Positions 1-13,207 of a stretch of 64,000 bases of DNA are shown here, one piece after another. Each line of letters begins with the position of its first letter. Within the stretch, counting starts at the first letter, position 1. This DNA comes from Membranipora membranacea (lineage: Eukaryota > Bryozoa > Gymnolaemata > Cheilostomatida > Membraniporidae): positions 39,492,001 through 39,556,000 of the forward strand of contig OU612065.1 in assembly GCA_914767715.1 (NCBI GenBank), written 5' to 3'. Made by a program: the position numbers and the translations under genes. The notes below the pieces were generated by a model. That model ran no database searches and had not been told where the DNA came from. It worked only from the letters and a program-made list of their open reading frames with translations.

Positions 1-1569
1 CCCAGAGTATCTTCAGCCAAGAAACAGCTGATGAAAGCCATTCACGCTAAAAAATCCCGAGGAGCGTAGATTGAGACTATACCAATAATCAGTACTAATA
101 CTACATGCTATGACACCAAGTATGTGTTTTTTTTAGCATCAGCAAGCATATTTTCACTAATATTTTTGTCAATCATTTGTTCTGTGGATAATATGGCCTC
201 ATTCTCATCACTTCTCTTCACTTAGGCATGTAGGATGTTTTATACAAAGTTGATCCTCGCTCAACCAGTTAGCGATTTTGTACTTTTTATTAGTAGCAAA
301 GTTTTGTAATAATTCCGCTAGAATAGTTTGGCTGATGTATTCTAAATATGCAATTGCTGCCAGCATTGACAGATTGGACAAAAGATAATGTAGGGTACAG
401 TACGACCTAGTAGATTTGAACATCAGGATTTCGTCGGCTTATCATTACAATACCCGGAGTGTTCTGTGCTATGAAATATTGTCAGTGGAAAACTTTTTAC
501 ACATAATCTCTTTAACAATATCTTCTCGTGGAGGGATGAGTATTTGCTTGGTTTCTAGAAGGGTGGGATGAAGGGAGTATCACAAGCTTTCATGCAACAA
601 TTTGGCACCAATCACTCTCAACTCAAATGACTGCTTTCCAGTTACATCATGATGAAACAAAAAGAAAAGATTATGGCGGTTTTGGTCGACCAAAACCACC
701 ATAATCACAGGAAATGGGGATATTATGTGGGAAAAATCGGCGGTTTTGGTCAACCGTAGTTAATCATCTACTTTTTCATAACCAGTTAACTCAAGCTCTG
801 ATTCCTACTTCCTAGGACTCCGATATGATCTTTTCAATCACTTTAAAAATTTTCTATCAGCCGTTTGCCATTCTCCATTTTTCAATTCAAAGTATCCAAC
901 TGAGCGTTTCATAACGATGTATAATTAATACCAAAAAACCATAATGAAAGAGGAAAAATATATTTACTTTAAACATACCTCATTTACCTTGTGTATAGCT
1001 GCGCTAAAGTAGAAGTTTGATATTGATTTTGAAATAAGTATATTTATAAAAAGGCTTTGGCTGATTCAATAAAATTGAAGGTATTTAATCAACTGTACAC
1101 CACTGTACTGTACACCACGGGTGTCTGTAAGACACTGAAAATGTAATAATTTGCCTATCACAACAAGCTGTGTGCAAGCACAGTGCAACAATCGGGGTCC
1201 AGTGAGCAAGCATAGCCCACGCTCTCAAACAATCGATGAGGGCGTGCATGAAGCACACCACAGCTACAGAAGGGATCAGATAGCATACCTCAAATTCTAT
1301 TGTTACTTAAATAGTCCTGCGGCCGATTGCTGGTTAGTTTTCTTCCCAAATAGGACTGGAATGCTTGAGAACTGCCTATATTTTCAAAAAGATTTCTTGG
1401 AGAGGCCTCATACACCTTAGGGTGAAGGCACCCGCCCTGCCTGGACTTCCGCTTTAAAATCCATAAATGCCAGCCTGAATATTACCCATTTTGTATTTCA
1501 ACTAATATTTGCCCAAAGAGTGATGCGGCCAAATGGATTGTTCCGTAACAAAATGTGGCGAAACCCGGG
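1..1569. other. intergenic, no gene recognised
   Basis: No open frame here looks like a real exon: there is no recognisable domain, signal peptide or splice-bounded coding block. The only structure I see is the palindrome at 669-706. Confidence 0.6.
669..706. repeat. 38-bp near-perfect palindrome
   Basis: The two 19-nt halves, gattatggcggttttggtc and gaccaaaaccaccataatc, are reverse complements with one mismatch. A related half, cggcggttttggtcaaccg, follows about 40 bp downstream. It may be the relic of a very short foldback element; no coding content. Confidence 0.7.
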
Positions 1570-2977
1570 TAAACTTAGAACAATCAAACTCTAAGAATAG
1601 ATCTGTGAGATTGTACTGCTGTCCAGAAAGCTTAGCACACAACTGTCTCACAAGGCCTCATAGATTGGTTGTTATAAAACTACAATCCATATCCTCCTAG
1701 GATGGCAGATGTCACTTTCTGAACGGAAGACACTGATACCTTAGTTCATTGCAATCCCTAATATCCTTATAACATCAAAAAGTGACAGAATGAGGAAAAG
1801 GAGATGATTCAGGATAAATATTTTGAGAAATAATGGGTTACAAAACCATGATGAGATAAAAATATGATAGGGCCATTAATACACTACAATAATGGATAAG
1901 CTTGGCAATAAGGATGTTCCTTAAAACAATTGATTGATGTTGGCTCGGCTCTTACACACTTGGTGTCTTTCTTCCCTATCTGTGGGTTCCGGCTAATATG
2001 AGGGGTCGGCTCATTTTTGGCGTTGAAAATGAATCCTTTTTTAGTGAGTATATGTTGGAGCACAGGCCAAGATAGACCCGTGTCGACATATTTCTTCTGA
2101 AGCCTCAATTAATTTCATCAATCTGGCCTCATTCTGACCAAATTCATCATGTGTTAGACCAGAATAAAAAAAACTGATAAAAAGTTCATCTATCTCTGTA
2201 CCCTGTAATACCTTGATGATACTTGTTTTTTTTCAATCAGCACGAGTATCAAACTGTATACTGTTGGGGCACAGGAAAATTTGAGGTCAGATGCCCCACC
2301 ATGATCTGCTGAGAACCTCTCAATTGAAAGACTCATGCCTAACTCATTACACCACTGGTAGTTTATGTCTTAATGTGGGATTATTTCATTGAAAAGAGTC
2401 ATTTCTAACCACGTTTACAGATTTATTTGAATAATTCAATTGTTTCACAGCATAACAGCAGCAAAATCTGAGCGTTACAAATTAATCACAATGAAATAGG
2501 CCCTTAACATCCACTGAACTAATATCACTAGAGAGTTTCTTGTCCAGCTTGGAAATTGTTCCAGTGTTCACAGTTTGGTGGAAGCAAAGTTCAACTTATC
2601 AGATCTGTGATATATCAGAACGGAAGGGCTATAGCCTCTACTAGTTAGTCAGAATATGGAATCTCAAGAGATTCTAGTTGTAACAGAAAACATTAGAATT
2701 TCTCAGACTCTTAACCTTTTCCCTATTAAGTGCAAGACAATTGAAATGAATAGGACATCGTCTTTGTACACGACTGTAATGGCTATATAATATGAATGGA
2801 GACCACAAGCGGCAAAAGAGCTCATTCTCATGATCAATACAATTTATGGAACAGTTTGTCTGCCTGGATATGAAAGTTGTGTGTTGTAATTGCCATAATA
2901 ATAGTTGGATCCATTACACTAACATTAACCTCGTTACTGATGATATGCTGCCATCACCGCCACATTTTCTGCTTTAG

Positions 2978-3045
2978 GTGTTACTCCGCAGAGTTCAGTT
3001 TTACACGATGAAAAAAGGAAATGTTATAGCTATAACCAGTTAGAG
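2978..3045 (+). pseudogene. orphan last exon of secreted-peptide gene (left-arm copy)
   Basis: After a pyrimidine-rich acceptor (ttctgctttag) the sequence reads GVTPQSSV..., clearly related to DVTPQSSI... in the last exon of the gene at 7612-7963. A one-base length difference then changes the frame, so the original stop is no longer read in frame. The promoter, 5' exon and signal-peptide exon are missing upstream because the left arm lacks the corresponding 1.2 kb. It is a dead or exon-orphaned duplicate. Confidence 0.6.
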
Positions 3046-3497
3046 ACTCTCGACAACCTCGCAAACATTTCAATTCTTCTGACTCTAATCATGATTCACA
3101 CTTAGTAAAATAAAAGCCCCATAAACCAGTTTAAGCTTTGTTTTTATTTCTACTTGTACTGACTATTTTGTGTAAGTTGTAAGTATCTCGATTGGTGTGT
3201 CATTGCAAAAACATTTACTTCTTGCTAAGATGGGTAATAGAAGTGGAAATCGGTTTGGCAATACTTATGAGAAGAAAATGTGCAAATCAAACAGATTGTA
3301 GAAACAAAATTGATATATAATGGCTGCTACATGCTAGATAAGTTTAACCTGAGCTTAACTTGCCTCATAATAGCTAATCTCTTCTCACCTACTGTCTACC
3401 TATCACAACGGAACAATCTCAATGCTTCAACAATTCTATAAAAAAATGTAGATTTGGGTACGCAGTTCACTACTGCTCTCAGACTTTTTAGCAATGA

Positions 3498-3815
3498 TAG
3501 ATTGATTGATTGGTTTATTTGTCACTCACACACAAGTATGTTGCGAAGTTCGGTGTTTGATACACTGCTGTTCAAATGGAGCAAAGAGAAAAAAAGTAAC
3601 TACATGAAGAAAAACTGACATCTCATCTTGGATTGGGTTTAAATAATATTATTGAGGGATAAAATCATGTTGCGTAAAAAACTGTCTCTCCCCCAAGAAG
3701 ACCTATATTTTATTGTCCTGTATCTTCCTGATGGAAGCTTTTGTAAAAAGTCATTTACGAAATGGTCATCATCAAGAATGTAGTTCAGTATCAGGTTTTT
3801 AGTTCTATTATCTAT
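3498..3815 (-). mobile_element. 5'-truncated CR1/L2-like retrotransposon fragment
   Basis: On the minus strand it encodes the last residues of a reverse-transcriptase polyprotein (…LPSGRYRTIKYRSSWGRD, stop at 3639), followed by a 3' UTR ending in a short (CAAT)n tail. The same C-terminus, LPSGRYRSLKYRTAWGKD, is in the element at 60551-61285, whose tail is (CCAA)n. Comparing the two inverted-repeat arms shows this piece is an insertion in the left arm, flanked by the 5-bp duplication aatga (3493-3497 and 3816-3820). Confidence 0.8.
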
Positions 3816-4613
3816 AATGAATTGCAATTTATAATACCCTGTTATCATAATCTGCCATGACCTTCCAGGGCATCGCAACTACTTGCAAACACTTTCCTAC
3901 ACAGGATGACGAAACATTAACTACCACTTAATGGTGGCATTTCTATTTTAAATTGCGTCAATGACATTTCATTGTTATTTTTATACACTAGATCATTTAC
4001 AAATTCTATTAAATTTTTTCTCTTCTCGGCCTAGTGGCCAAGATCAAAGTGTCGCTGCTAATGGCCGATTAGTGCCAGTTTTAGTTTTGGCTGTCTAGGA
4101 AGTCTTTCATGGCCTCACATCCAGGATGAATTCCAGTTTCTATGATGTATCACATTCCCAGTAATAGGACCCAGGCACCTTGTGTCCCTCTTTAGGGACA
4201 GCCTTATCTTCTGTTTCTTACTAAACAGCAATTATAATGAATTTCCGAAGATATACCATTCATTATTTTGAGCAGTTTAGCAAAGTAACAGAATCAGGTT
4301 CATTTGACATATTTTGATGATCAAGACAATATATCTATATAGGACAATCTGTATGTCTCGCTATGAAAGTGAAGACTGTTGTGAGTGACAGCAGGAGGGT
4401 TTGCTACAAGCAATGTGACTGACTAGTCTTCCATAAAACATACCACAAAAGTGCTCCATGGTACAAAAATACACTTGTAAAATAATTAAAGCCAAAAGAG
4501 TGACCGAATTTGGACCCAGTTCACCAACATTATCCCATTTTGCTGTTGGGAAGTATTTGGGAAGCTTCCAATCAATACTGGTTAGAAAATGATAAAGTCC
4601 CACCGCTGCCCAA

Positions 4614-4898
4614 GGGCGTCAGAAGGATTTACCAAGGGGTGCTCCTTTTAACTGTGGAGTAGTTAGTGGCATCTGTAAGCGGGGAGGGTGCGGGAGGGGC
4701 GCCCTCCCGTCGACGGAAATCTTTTGAAATTCGAGACCCAAAAAGAGACATTCTGGTACATACCAGCCAACTATTATGGATGAGCAACACCAAGCATGAT
4801 ACCATAAATAATTAACAGCAACAGCCTCTTGCCTCTTACAAATTTTAAACCTCCCAAGGGGTGCTCACTTGAGCACCCTGAGCACCCTTCTGACGCCC
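4614..4898. mobile_element. 285-bp MITE with GGGCGTCAGAAGG inverted ends
   Basis: Both ends carry the perfect 13-bp inverted repeat gggcgtcagaagg, and both have subterminal copies of gtgctc/gagcac. There is no coding capacity. A GC-rich core at 4680-4725 (gggagggtgcgggagggg, then a cgccctcccg hairpin) is shared with another repeat at 51150-51245. I could not define a convincing target duplication. Confidence 0.7.
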
Positions 4899-7611
4899 AT
4901 GAGTAGCATCCAAATTATGTTACAGACCAACTTGTTAACATGACAAATTAGCACAAATTTCTGTTTGAAATGCTCCCTGATCATGACATATTGACACATG
5001 ACTATTGAATAGATAACTCAAAGATGCGTTTTGCTTGCGCTGAAATGATGAATTTTACTCTCATGGTATTCTTGTTGCGATGTATATTATCAAATACATT
5101 TATCAACTTTATCTGCTAATCAGAATTATTTGATGATCTTACATTAAGCTTCAACAATCACCAGATCAGACCAACAATAACAGTGACAGTAATGTAAAGG
5201 CAAGCTCTAACAATAAACCAGCCAGCTTTAACTATGCTGCCATGACGTTCGGTATTTATGTTCTAGCTTGCAAAGAAGAATGTCTGTTGACTCACTGAAA
5301 AAACCATATCCTGAGTTTGCCACTCACAGGGAATGATTTAGGAGCTAGAATGTAATCAGGCCTTTCGGGACACTCTTTCAAAATTTTATTAAAATCTTTG
5401 GTTGGTCATGGTAGGTCTGAGTTAGAAATCGGTGTATTGCGACATTATACATAACATCTTTCACGCTTGGCAGTCAACACCAAATGGCAAGCAACCTAAA
5501 TCCATTCTCAAACAGATAAATGAAGTGGAACAAACAACCTAGGTCACCTTTACATATGATCAAATAAAGAGTAATAATGTTTGGTACAAATCTGCGAATA
5601 TCTCTGACGTTTTCTTTGTCTTTATCGGAGGATTTATGTCTTTCACTCACCCCTTTATAATATTTTTTAAATGTCATCAGCTTTTCTATCTGCCAGAAAA
5701 CTCTTGTTAATAAGCATCATGCGTTTGGCATTTGCATTATGGTTTGACCTGAATGTCATGTAAAACGAAAGACAATGATGACTTTGTGGTTTTTGTAAAC
5801 AAGCTGCAAAAGCTCCTTAGGGGGGATCACAGGCGTGAGATATATGAATGAAAGCAAGAATGTGGTAGTGATTGTAGTTGTCCCATTTTGTAGCTGGACT
5901 AGAAGCTCCTAAGTCTTAAACTTCCTGAATACTTCCCAACAGTAGCATAATGTTGTTTAAGTGGATCCAAATTTTGTCTTTCTCTGACCTCAATTATTTA
6001 ATCAGTATATTTGTTCAATGTAAACAAGTACCTGTTTTCTTACATAATTATTCACCTTTTATTAACATTTACTTTTAGTGTTTTGATTCCCAATTGCCAA
6101 ACAGGATGATTCTTTACTGTCAGCACATCTCTGGGTGATTTACAGTCGTTTGTGTGACACTTTCAAGCCCTATTTTTACCTTTTCTATTACTTTTGATGA
6201 TTCTATAATCCCGGTAAAGTAACAACAACCACCATATAAAAGTACTGACTTACTCACCTAGAACTTAGTAATTGAACACTGCGTACTTGACACAGTTAGC
6301 TGTCAATTTATCTATCATTTGTCATATCGAACAAGCTACCAAATAATACTTCTGACAACGTATACAAAAGACTACAGAGGTTTCTCTTCATCTTCGTGAC
6401 AGATATTAACCTTTTATCACATTTGATGTTCAAGCCTTATATACTTATAATACTCAGCATTTGATGTACCTCACAATTAATTACATAACACCACTGAATT
6501 AGATAGATGGATGGAATTCAATGCATAACACATATTATCCATTATTATCAACTATTGTCATTATTTACAGTTTTTACATGCAGCATCATAAAAGTTTCTC
6601 AATTGGACTATTAATAAAGGAACAGTTAGATCCCAGCAAATATTAATTATCAATCTGATCTGCTGTGTTGAAAGCCACTTCTCCTAACGTATACGCCATA
6701 CGGGCCAGTTACATTTAACATGGTACACTTCTGTGATATTTCTTACAGAAGACTAAACATTCAGATTGCTCGTTGCAAACAATCCTGTTGTCACACATAA
6801 CAGTCTTAACTTTCATGGCTAGAGAGACAGATTGTCCTATATATTGTGTTGGTCACAAGAAAAAAGTATATCAAATGAACCTGATTCTCTAACTTAGCTA
6901 AAGTGCACAAATAAATGAATGGCATATCATCTTAAATCAAATACAATGTGCAAATGATTTAGTTGATAAATAACAACAAAATGTCACCATGAAGTGAGTG
7001 TAAAAAATACTGACTAGTTGGCCCTAGGTAATGGTTCGTCACCCTGTTTCAGGAAACTACTTGCATGTAGTTGCAATGCCCTGGAAAGTCAGGGTAGATC
7101 ATGGTAACAGGGTATGATACATTGTGATTCATTGCTAAAAAAGTTTGAGAGCAGCAGTGTACTGTGACCCCAAATCTTCATATTTTATAGCATTGTTAAA
7201 GCATTGTATTGAGATTGTTCCATTATGGCAAATAATTTTGTAACATTGTCATCCTATGTGAGAAGAGATGAGCTTATCTAGCATATAGCAGACATTATAA
7301 TATATCATTATGTATATAATTTTATTTTTAGAGAATTTGCTATATTAAAGCCGACATTCCTTTTGATGAGCAAACTTTCATGTCATGATTGCTGCAAAAC
7401 CAATTTCCACTTCCATTACTTTTTTAAGCAAGAAGTAACACAGCAGCAATGAAAAAGTAATAGGATAGAAATTTCTTCAAAATAATCATGGCAAGGAGAC
7501 GTAAATTAAAAGCTTAAAGTGGTTTATGAGGCTGCATTTTCATTTCAAGTGTCAATCATGATAAGAATCAGCAGAATTGAAATGTTTGCGAGGATGTCTA
7601 GAGTCTCCTGA

Positions 7612-7963
7612 CTAACTAGTTATAGCTTTAGGGGTTCCATCATCATCGAATAATATTGAACTCTGGGGAGTAACATCTAAAGCAGAAAATGTGGCAGTGA
7701 TGGCAGTTTTCTCACATCATATATCCCATCAGTAACGAGTTTAATGTTAGTGTAGTGGATCCAAATATTGTTATGGCAATTACAACACAACTTTCATACC
7801 CATGCAGACAAACTGTTCCATTAATTATGTTGATCATGAATATGAACAAAAATCAACCCGCCTATAAGATGACAGGATGTGGGATGAGCCTACCTTCATA
7901 CGGTCTAGCTTTCACTAAAGCCACAATTGTAACAAGCAGAAGCAGATATTTCAAGGCTTGCAT
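7612..7963 (-). CDS. small secreted peptide, 44 residues, two coding exons
   Basis: I predict a three-exon gene: a 5' non-coding exon (8208 to about 8236), a signal exon (7894-7981, ATG at 7961-7963) after the acceptor ttttgcag, and a final exon (7612-7676) after ttctgctttag. Exon 2 ends in phase 1 at gaag|gtagg, and the phases join correctly to a TAG stop, giving 44 residues. The start MQALKYLLLLVTIVALVKA is a clear signal peptide. The remainder starts RPYEDVTPQSS and contains DDD, so it is short, acidic and cysteine-free. I do not recognise the family. It could be a secreted or regulatory peptide, and it shares gene architecture and promoter type with the cationic peptides further along. 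It lies in the right arm of the inverted repeat. Confidence 0.6.
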
Positions 7964-8207
7964 TATGATGATAGGTCTTTCCTGCAAAACAAAAATTGAA
8001 TCAAGTTTAACTATTTTCAGTTGACAAGAATCTTGCATGGTTAATCATGCAAATATAAAACACATCGTTGAATACTTATAAATAATGTTAAATAAGTTAC
8101 AATCGTGTTTCACCGATCAAAAATGCTAGTCACTCAACAATAGTCCAAAGAAAGCTTTTCAATTAGGTTATCAGCTACATATTTAGAAACAGAATATAAA
8201 TACTAAC

Positions 8208-8270
8208 CTTCAGTCAGATTGGAGGCAGACAGTTCAATGCGGATAGTTCTCTCACACCACTGCTTTATAT
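8208..8270 (-). promoter_or_regulatory. TATA promoter and 5' exon of small secreted-peptide gene
   Basis: Minus-strand ATATAAAGCA (8263-8270) precedes by about 30 bp a probable start site. The short non-coding exon ends at 8208 in ctgaag|gttagta, a usable splice donor. The TATAAAGCAG context is the same as in the promoters of the cationic-peptide family at 13.96, 37.30 and 39.74 kb. Confidence 0.6.
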
Positions 8271-10360
8271 TAATTGAATCCGGATCTGACTTTGCTTAAA
8301 CGCTCAAAATATTGGCATATCCTCTTAGGGGTTGTAGGGTCATTAAATTTCCAAATGATTTTAGTAGTTAACAATGAAATGACTTGGCACTTTTTTTAAT
8401 GGGCATGTCACCGTGTTGATGATAGTCAAAATTCCTGAATAGTTGGTCTTAGTAAGGTTATAATGCTTTATTATCCTGATTCATTAAACAAGATATTGTG
8501 ATTGATTGGTGTCAAATGTCAGAGCCAGATGTGGATATATCCTTACTCTGTGTCATATATGCTAGCCTCAATTGTACATTTTTTTTAGCCTCTCGACAGT
8601 CAATCTGCTAGTCTAGGTGCTCAGGCGGCTGCAAGCGCCAGTCAGTGGCAAACATTAAATAAAGAAGAATGTTTGATGATATAATGCCTAAAAAATTGCC
8701 TGCTAGGTTTGACTATTAGTCTAGGATTGAAAAAGTTTACTCTACAAACCTGCCTAATAAGCACCATCTAAAAATTATTTAAAGATCGACCCACCAAACT
8801 AATTCTCATGACTCTATGGAGAGAGGCTCACTCTTAATAAGTTTCAAAAGAAATTTTGTGGCATATTAGCAGCATCTCTAAGGGATCGATCTGACTTCAT
8901 TGTGTCATCAAAACAATCAGTAGAGTTTGGCTTTTATCCATTTATTATCAACTCTGTGTTTTTATCACATGATCTATTATTTTGAGGTGATATCTTGATT
9001 TCGATTATCGTTTGACACTGGCACATGCAAGGTATAAAATAGTAGCTGGAACTGGAAGTGACCTTTCGCTGAAAGTCTCTTTTGCCGCTTGTGGTCTCCA
9101 TTCATATTATATAGCCATTATAGTCGTGTACAAAGACGATGTCATATTCATTTCAATTGTCTTGCACTTAATAGGGAAAAGGTTAAGAGTCTGAGAAATT
9201 CTAATGTTTGCTGTTACAACTAGAATCTCTTGAGATTCCATATTCTGACTAACTAGTAGAGGCTATAGCCCTTCCATTCTGATATATCACAGATCTGATA
9301 AGGTGCACTTTGCTTCCACCAAACTGGTGAACACTGGAACAATGAGGAATCATGGTTATAATTTCCGAGCTGGACAAGAAACTCTCTAGTGATATTAGTT
9401 CAGTGGATGTTAAGGGCCTATTTCATTGTGATTAATTTGTAACGCTCAGATTTTGCTGCTGTTATGCTGTGAAGCAATTGAATTATTCAAATAAATCTGT
9501 AATCGTGGTTAGAAATGACTCTTTTCAATGAAATAATTCAACATTAAGACATAAACTACCAGTGGTGTAATGAGTAAGGCATGAGGTTTCCAATTGAGAG
9601 GTTCTCAGCAGATCATGGTGGGGCATCTGACCTCAAATTTTCCTGTGCCCCAACAGTATTCAGTTTGATACTCGTGCTGATTGAAAAAAAACAAGTATGA
9701 TCAAGGTATTACAGGGTACAGAGATAGATGAACTTTTTATTAGTTTTTTTTTATTCTGGTCTAACACATGATGAATTTGGTCAGAATGAGGCCAGATTGA
9801 TGAAATTAATTGAGGCTTCAGAAGAAATAATATGTCGACACGGGTCTATTTTGGCCTGTCCTCTAACATATACTCACTGAAAAAGGATTAATTTTCACCG
9901 CCAAAAATGGGCGGACCCCCTCATATTAGCCGGAACCCACAGATAGGGCAGAAAGACACCAAGTGTGTAATAGAAGAGACAACATTAATCCATTGTTTTA
10001 AGGAAGATCCTCATTGCCAAGCTTATCCATTATTGTATACATAGTATAAATAGCCCTATCATATTTTTATCTCATCATGGTTTTGTAACCCATTATTTCC
10101 TAACATATTTATCTTAAGTCATCTCCTTTTCCTCATTCTGTCACTTTTTGACGCTATAAGGATATTAGGGATTGCAATGAACTAAGGTATCAGTGTCTTA
10201 CCGTAGAGGAGGTGACATCTGCCATCCTAAGAGGATATGGATTGAAGTTTTATTACAACCAATCTATGAGGCTTAACTGTAGTGAGACAGATGTGGGCTT
10301 AGCCTTCCAGACAGCAGTAACAATCTCGAAGATCTATTATTAGATTTAGACTTAGACTTA

Positions 10361-13050
10361 GATCTAAGATTACCCTTAGTTTTTTCTATATATACCCTAG
10401 TACATCACAATCTTCAAAAAATTAAAAGTTTGGCTTACCACACATCAAGAAAGGATATTTACATGATTGTGAGGATTTAAGTTTTGTCACGAGAGAGGGA
10501 CCTCCTTTTATGAAGAAGGGACCATCCGGAAGTTCTCTACTCCCTCCTGTAAACACTGATGGGCTGGCTGATGACATTTATCTCCACATAAAGCCATGCT
10601 ATGTATTTTACCACTGATCCATAAATTTGTATATGATCATAACATAAAAATCAATGCTAAACCAAGGATTTTAAAGCTTTGAAAGAAAATAAAATCAAAT
10701 GCCTCACTTTGAAAAACTCTAAATTTTCATGTTTTTTTGGTTTTATTTTATTGATTAGTCTTGATTAAAGAGAATACCAACATGACAGCTTTTTCTATTG
10801 TATAAACATCATATTTATAAGTTTTATTTTGAAGATAAGCCTGCTTACCAACAAAACACCACTTTTGTTTTATACACATTACGATTGTAAACCTGTTATA
10901 AAAGTTTTTTTTATATCTTAATGGTTTTGGGTTTTGATTTGTGCTTACCCGTCATTTGATATAGAATAACCAAGCAGTCTTTACTGTCAAATCATATAAT
11001 TATAACACTATAATGAATGCATATCATGTCTTTAATCTTATACTAGTGACCATCTGGATCGACTTCAGACTTTTTGTGATCACTGTAAGATCCGGTACAT
11101 CACATGACAACTTATAATTCAAATCAAAGGAAAGACAACTACAAATTACTACATACTGCAATGAAATTATAACATCATCATTATCATCAGAGTGAAGCTA
11201 GCCGAGGCTGGGTCACATGAATATCAGGACTTGGTGTAAGACTGATTATAGGCAGCAGTATATTACTGTGGCAGTTGTGTTTGAGCTGCCTAAGGGAGCA
11301 GTTAAAGCAGACAGTAGTAATTTGAACTAAAACTGCCCGAGCAAGCTGCCGTGAAAATAGATTTTGGCAGTAGTATCAGTTCAGATCAAATTATATTATC
11401 ATACACACAAGGATAAAGATGAAAGGGAGGAGGTCAGATAAGATTATAGGAACCCAGTTCATTTAAGTGGGCAAAAGTGTAAGTTATGCTACCACTAGCA
11501 ATTTTTCTTAGTAGATGAAACTATGCCTTTGCTGTATATTAATTCATCACCTAGGTTCTATTTACACGGTCAGTGGAGAAGAATGTTTATGGTGTGTTAT
11601 GCTTATATACTTGCTATTTTCATTTGTAATCCAACACTGTGCTCTGACAATAGAGTTGATAAAGAAAAATACAGACGTTCCACAAAATAATATATTTGGC
11701 TTTTAAGTTCTACTTCCAAAAAACAACTGACGCGCCTTTGATCCCCAGCACTTTTATATCAGCTGATGGGGACAAATCACGTCAGAGATCCAACCTCTTC
11801 AACATTACATTAAATTGAAACTATGAGCAGCCAGATGTCCGTAACATCTGTCATAAATTTAAAACAACCAGCTCAAAAACAATGTGTCCCTATGGTGTTG
11901 CCCTTGGTTGGTCCCGTATACAAATTCTCTGTTTCAGCGCCTATATCCTGGTTATCTGATTTATATGTTACATCTTGGAACCTCTCACTACAACATGTTA
12001 TTTTCGCATTATTTCGAAGTTTATTTTAGTATAGCCAGTGCACTTACTCTTTTTGTTGTTGTTTATCTGATAGAGAAGTAGATAACTATTGATAAATTGA
12101 CACTACAATGAGAATGCAGTAGGCTAATTTGGTATCAAAAATTTTGTACCAGGAAGACATCAAATAAATGTGAAAAGTTACCGAGAAGATTTAACTAAAC
12201 AACTCGTTCTCTGTTTTACATATTAATCTCAAAATATCTAGTATATCATCATTGTATGCCTCTTTCTTTTGGCTTTTTATCAGACGATAGAGTTGACTTA
12301 GAGGTATAATTTCCAAAATTTAATAGACAAAGGTCAACAACAAGAAAATTTCTAATATAACACTGTCTGGTCTGTTTGATCAGTTTGGTTAGATTTTTTT
12401 CAAATCTTACAACTTTTGTTGTTGCTGAAATCTACCCTGATGAGACGCTTGTAAATTTTCATTATTTTGTGTGACTGCCAGAGACTGCTGTCTTTGATTT
12501 GCAGACGCTCTTATGTTTTGGTAACACTGCACCATCTTCACTTTCAAATTCGTATAGGCCTACCTTACAAATCAGAAGACACTCTATTATCACTAAGAAT
12601 AATTAGGTGATGGCCATTATCAGCTGCTGTATTGCTACATGTCCCATTAATAATGTGGAAACAGTCAAAAGGACCATTATAATCTGTAAATAAACACTGA
12701 CGTTTTAAAATTTGTGATGATTCTTAAAATATAATTATTTCAGTGTCATTTGTCATCTGATCAATAGCTGCTAGTAGTTTTGTGTTTAGGGTCATGTTCC
12801 ATCATTAAATTGTGACTCATCACATTACATCCTACATAACAAGATTGTGCCTAAAATAGTACTTCAATGAAGCTTACCATTTGAATGTGGGACATCATTA
12901 CCAAGTGTTTACTTCTGGCATTGTGAAGGGGCATTATAAAAAAAACAAGTCAACTAGTATCATTTTCTCACACAATCAATGATAATAATTCTTTTCCTTC
13001 TGGGCTAACCATCAAAAGTGGCTTAAGAATCACATTGGTATCTGAGCCAT
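10361..13050. other. no gene recognised
   Basis: AT-rich sequence with only short, domain-free open frames. I find no splice-bounded exon, tRNA, or clear repeat family. Confidence 0.5.
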
Positions 13051-13207
13051 AATGACATCTGATAATCTTATTGGAAATTCTTGATCCACAGTTCACAACT
13101 AATGCAGTATCAATTCACTTCTATATGTGGACATTTAACCACATATATCCGGTTTTATCTTCTAAACACAATCAATAACCCATGTTTCCTAGTAAATAAA
13201 TATCATA

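Larger units (their letters stand above)
1570..4600 (+). repeat. left arm of large inverted repeat
   Basis: This segment reappears in reverse complement at about 5925-10360. Easily seen pairs are 1655-1860 with 10040-10275, 2130-2370 with 9540-9800, 2700-2825 with 9070-9200, 2850-3000 with 7660-7850, 3400-3490 with 7110-7210, 4260-4380 with 6780-6930 and 4500-4560 with 5920-5970. Divergence is moderate, with many indels. This arm has gained a CR1/L2-like fragment (3498-3815) and a MITE (4614-4898). It lacks about 1.2 kb that the other arm has, which carries the first two exons and promoter of the secreted-peptide gene. It is either an inverted gene duplication or the ends of a very large foldback element. 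Confidence 0.85.
5925..10360 (-). repeat. right arm of large inverted repeat
   Basis: Reverse-complement partner of 1570-4600. It is longer mainly because it keeps about 1.2 kb (7860-9070) absent from the other arm and has extra sequence at 5975-6680. The kept 1.2 kb contains the promoter and first two exons of a small secreted-peptide gene on the minus strand. The outermost 230 bp (about 10040-10275) also recurs as a dispersed third copy at 47600-47885, so the outer ends belong to a repeat family. Confidence 0.85.

Noticed and set aside
8533-8562. Match to one end of the foldback element at 15450-16142 (atatccttactctgtg)
   Set aside because: Only one end matches and no partner arm is found nearby, so it cannot be called an element.
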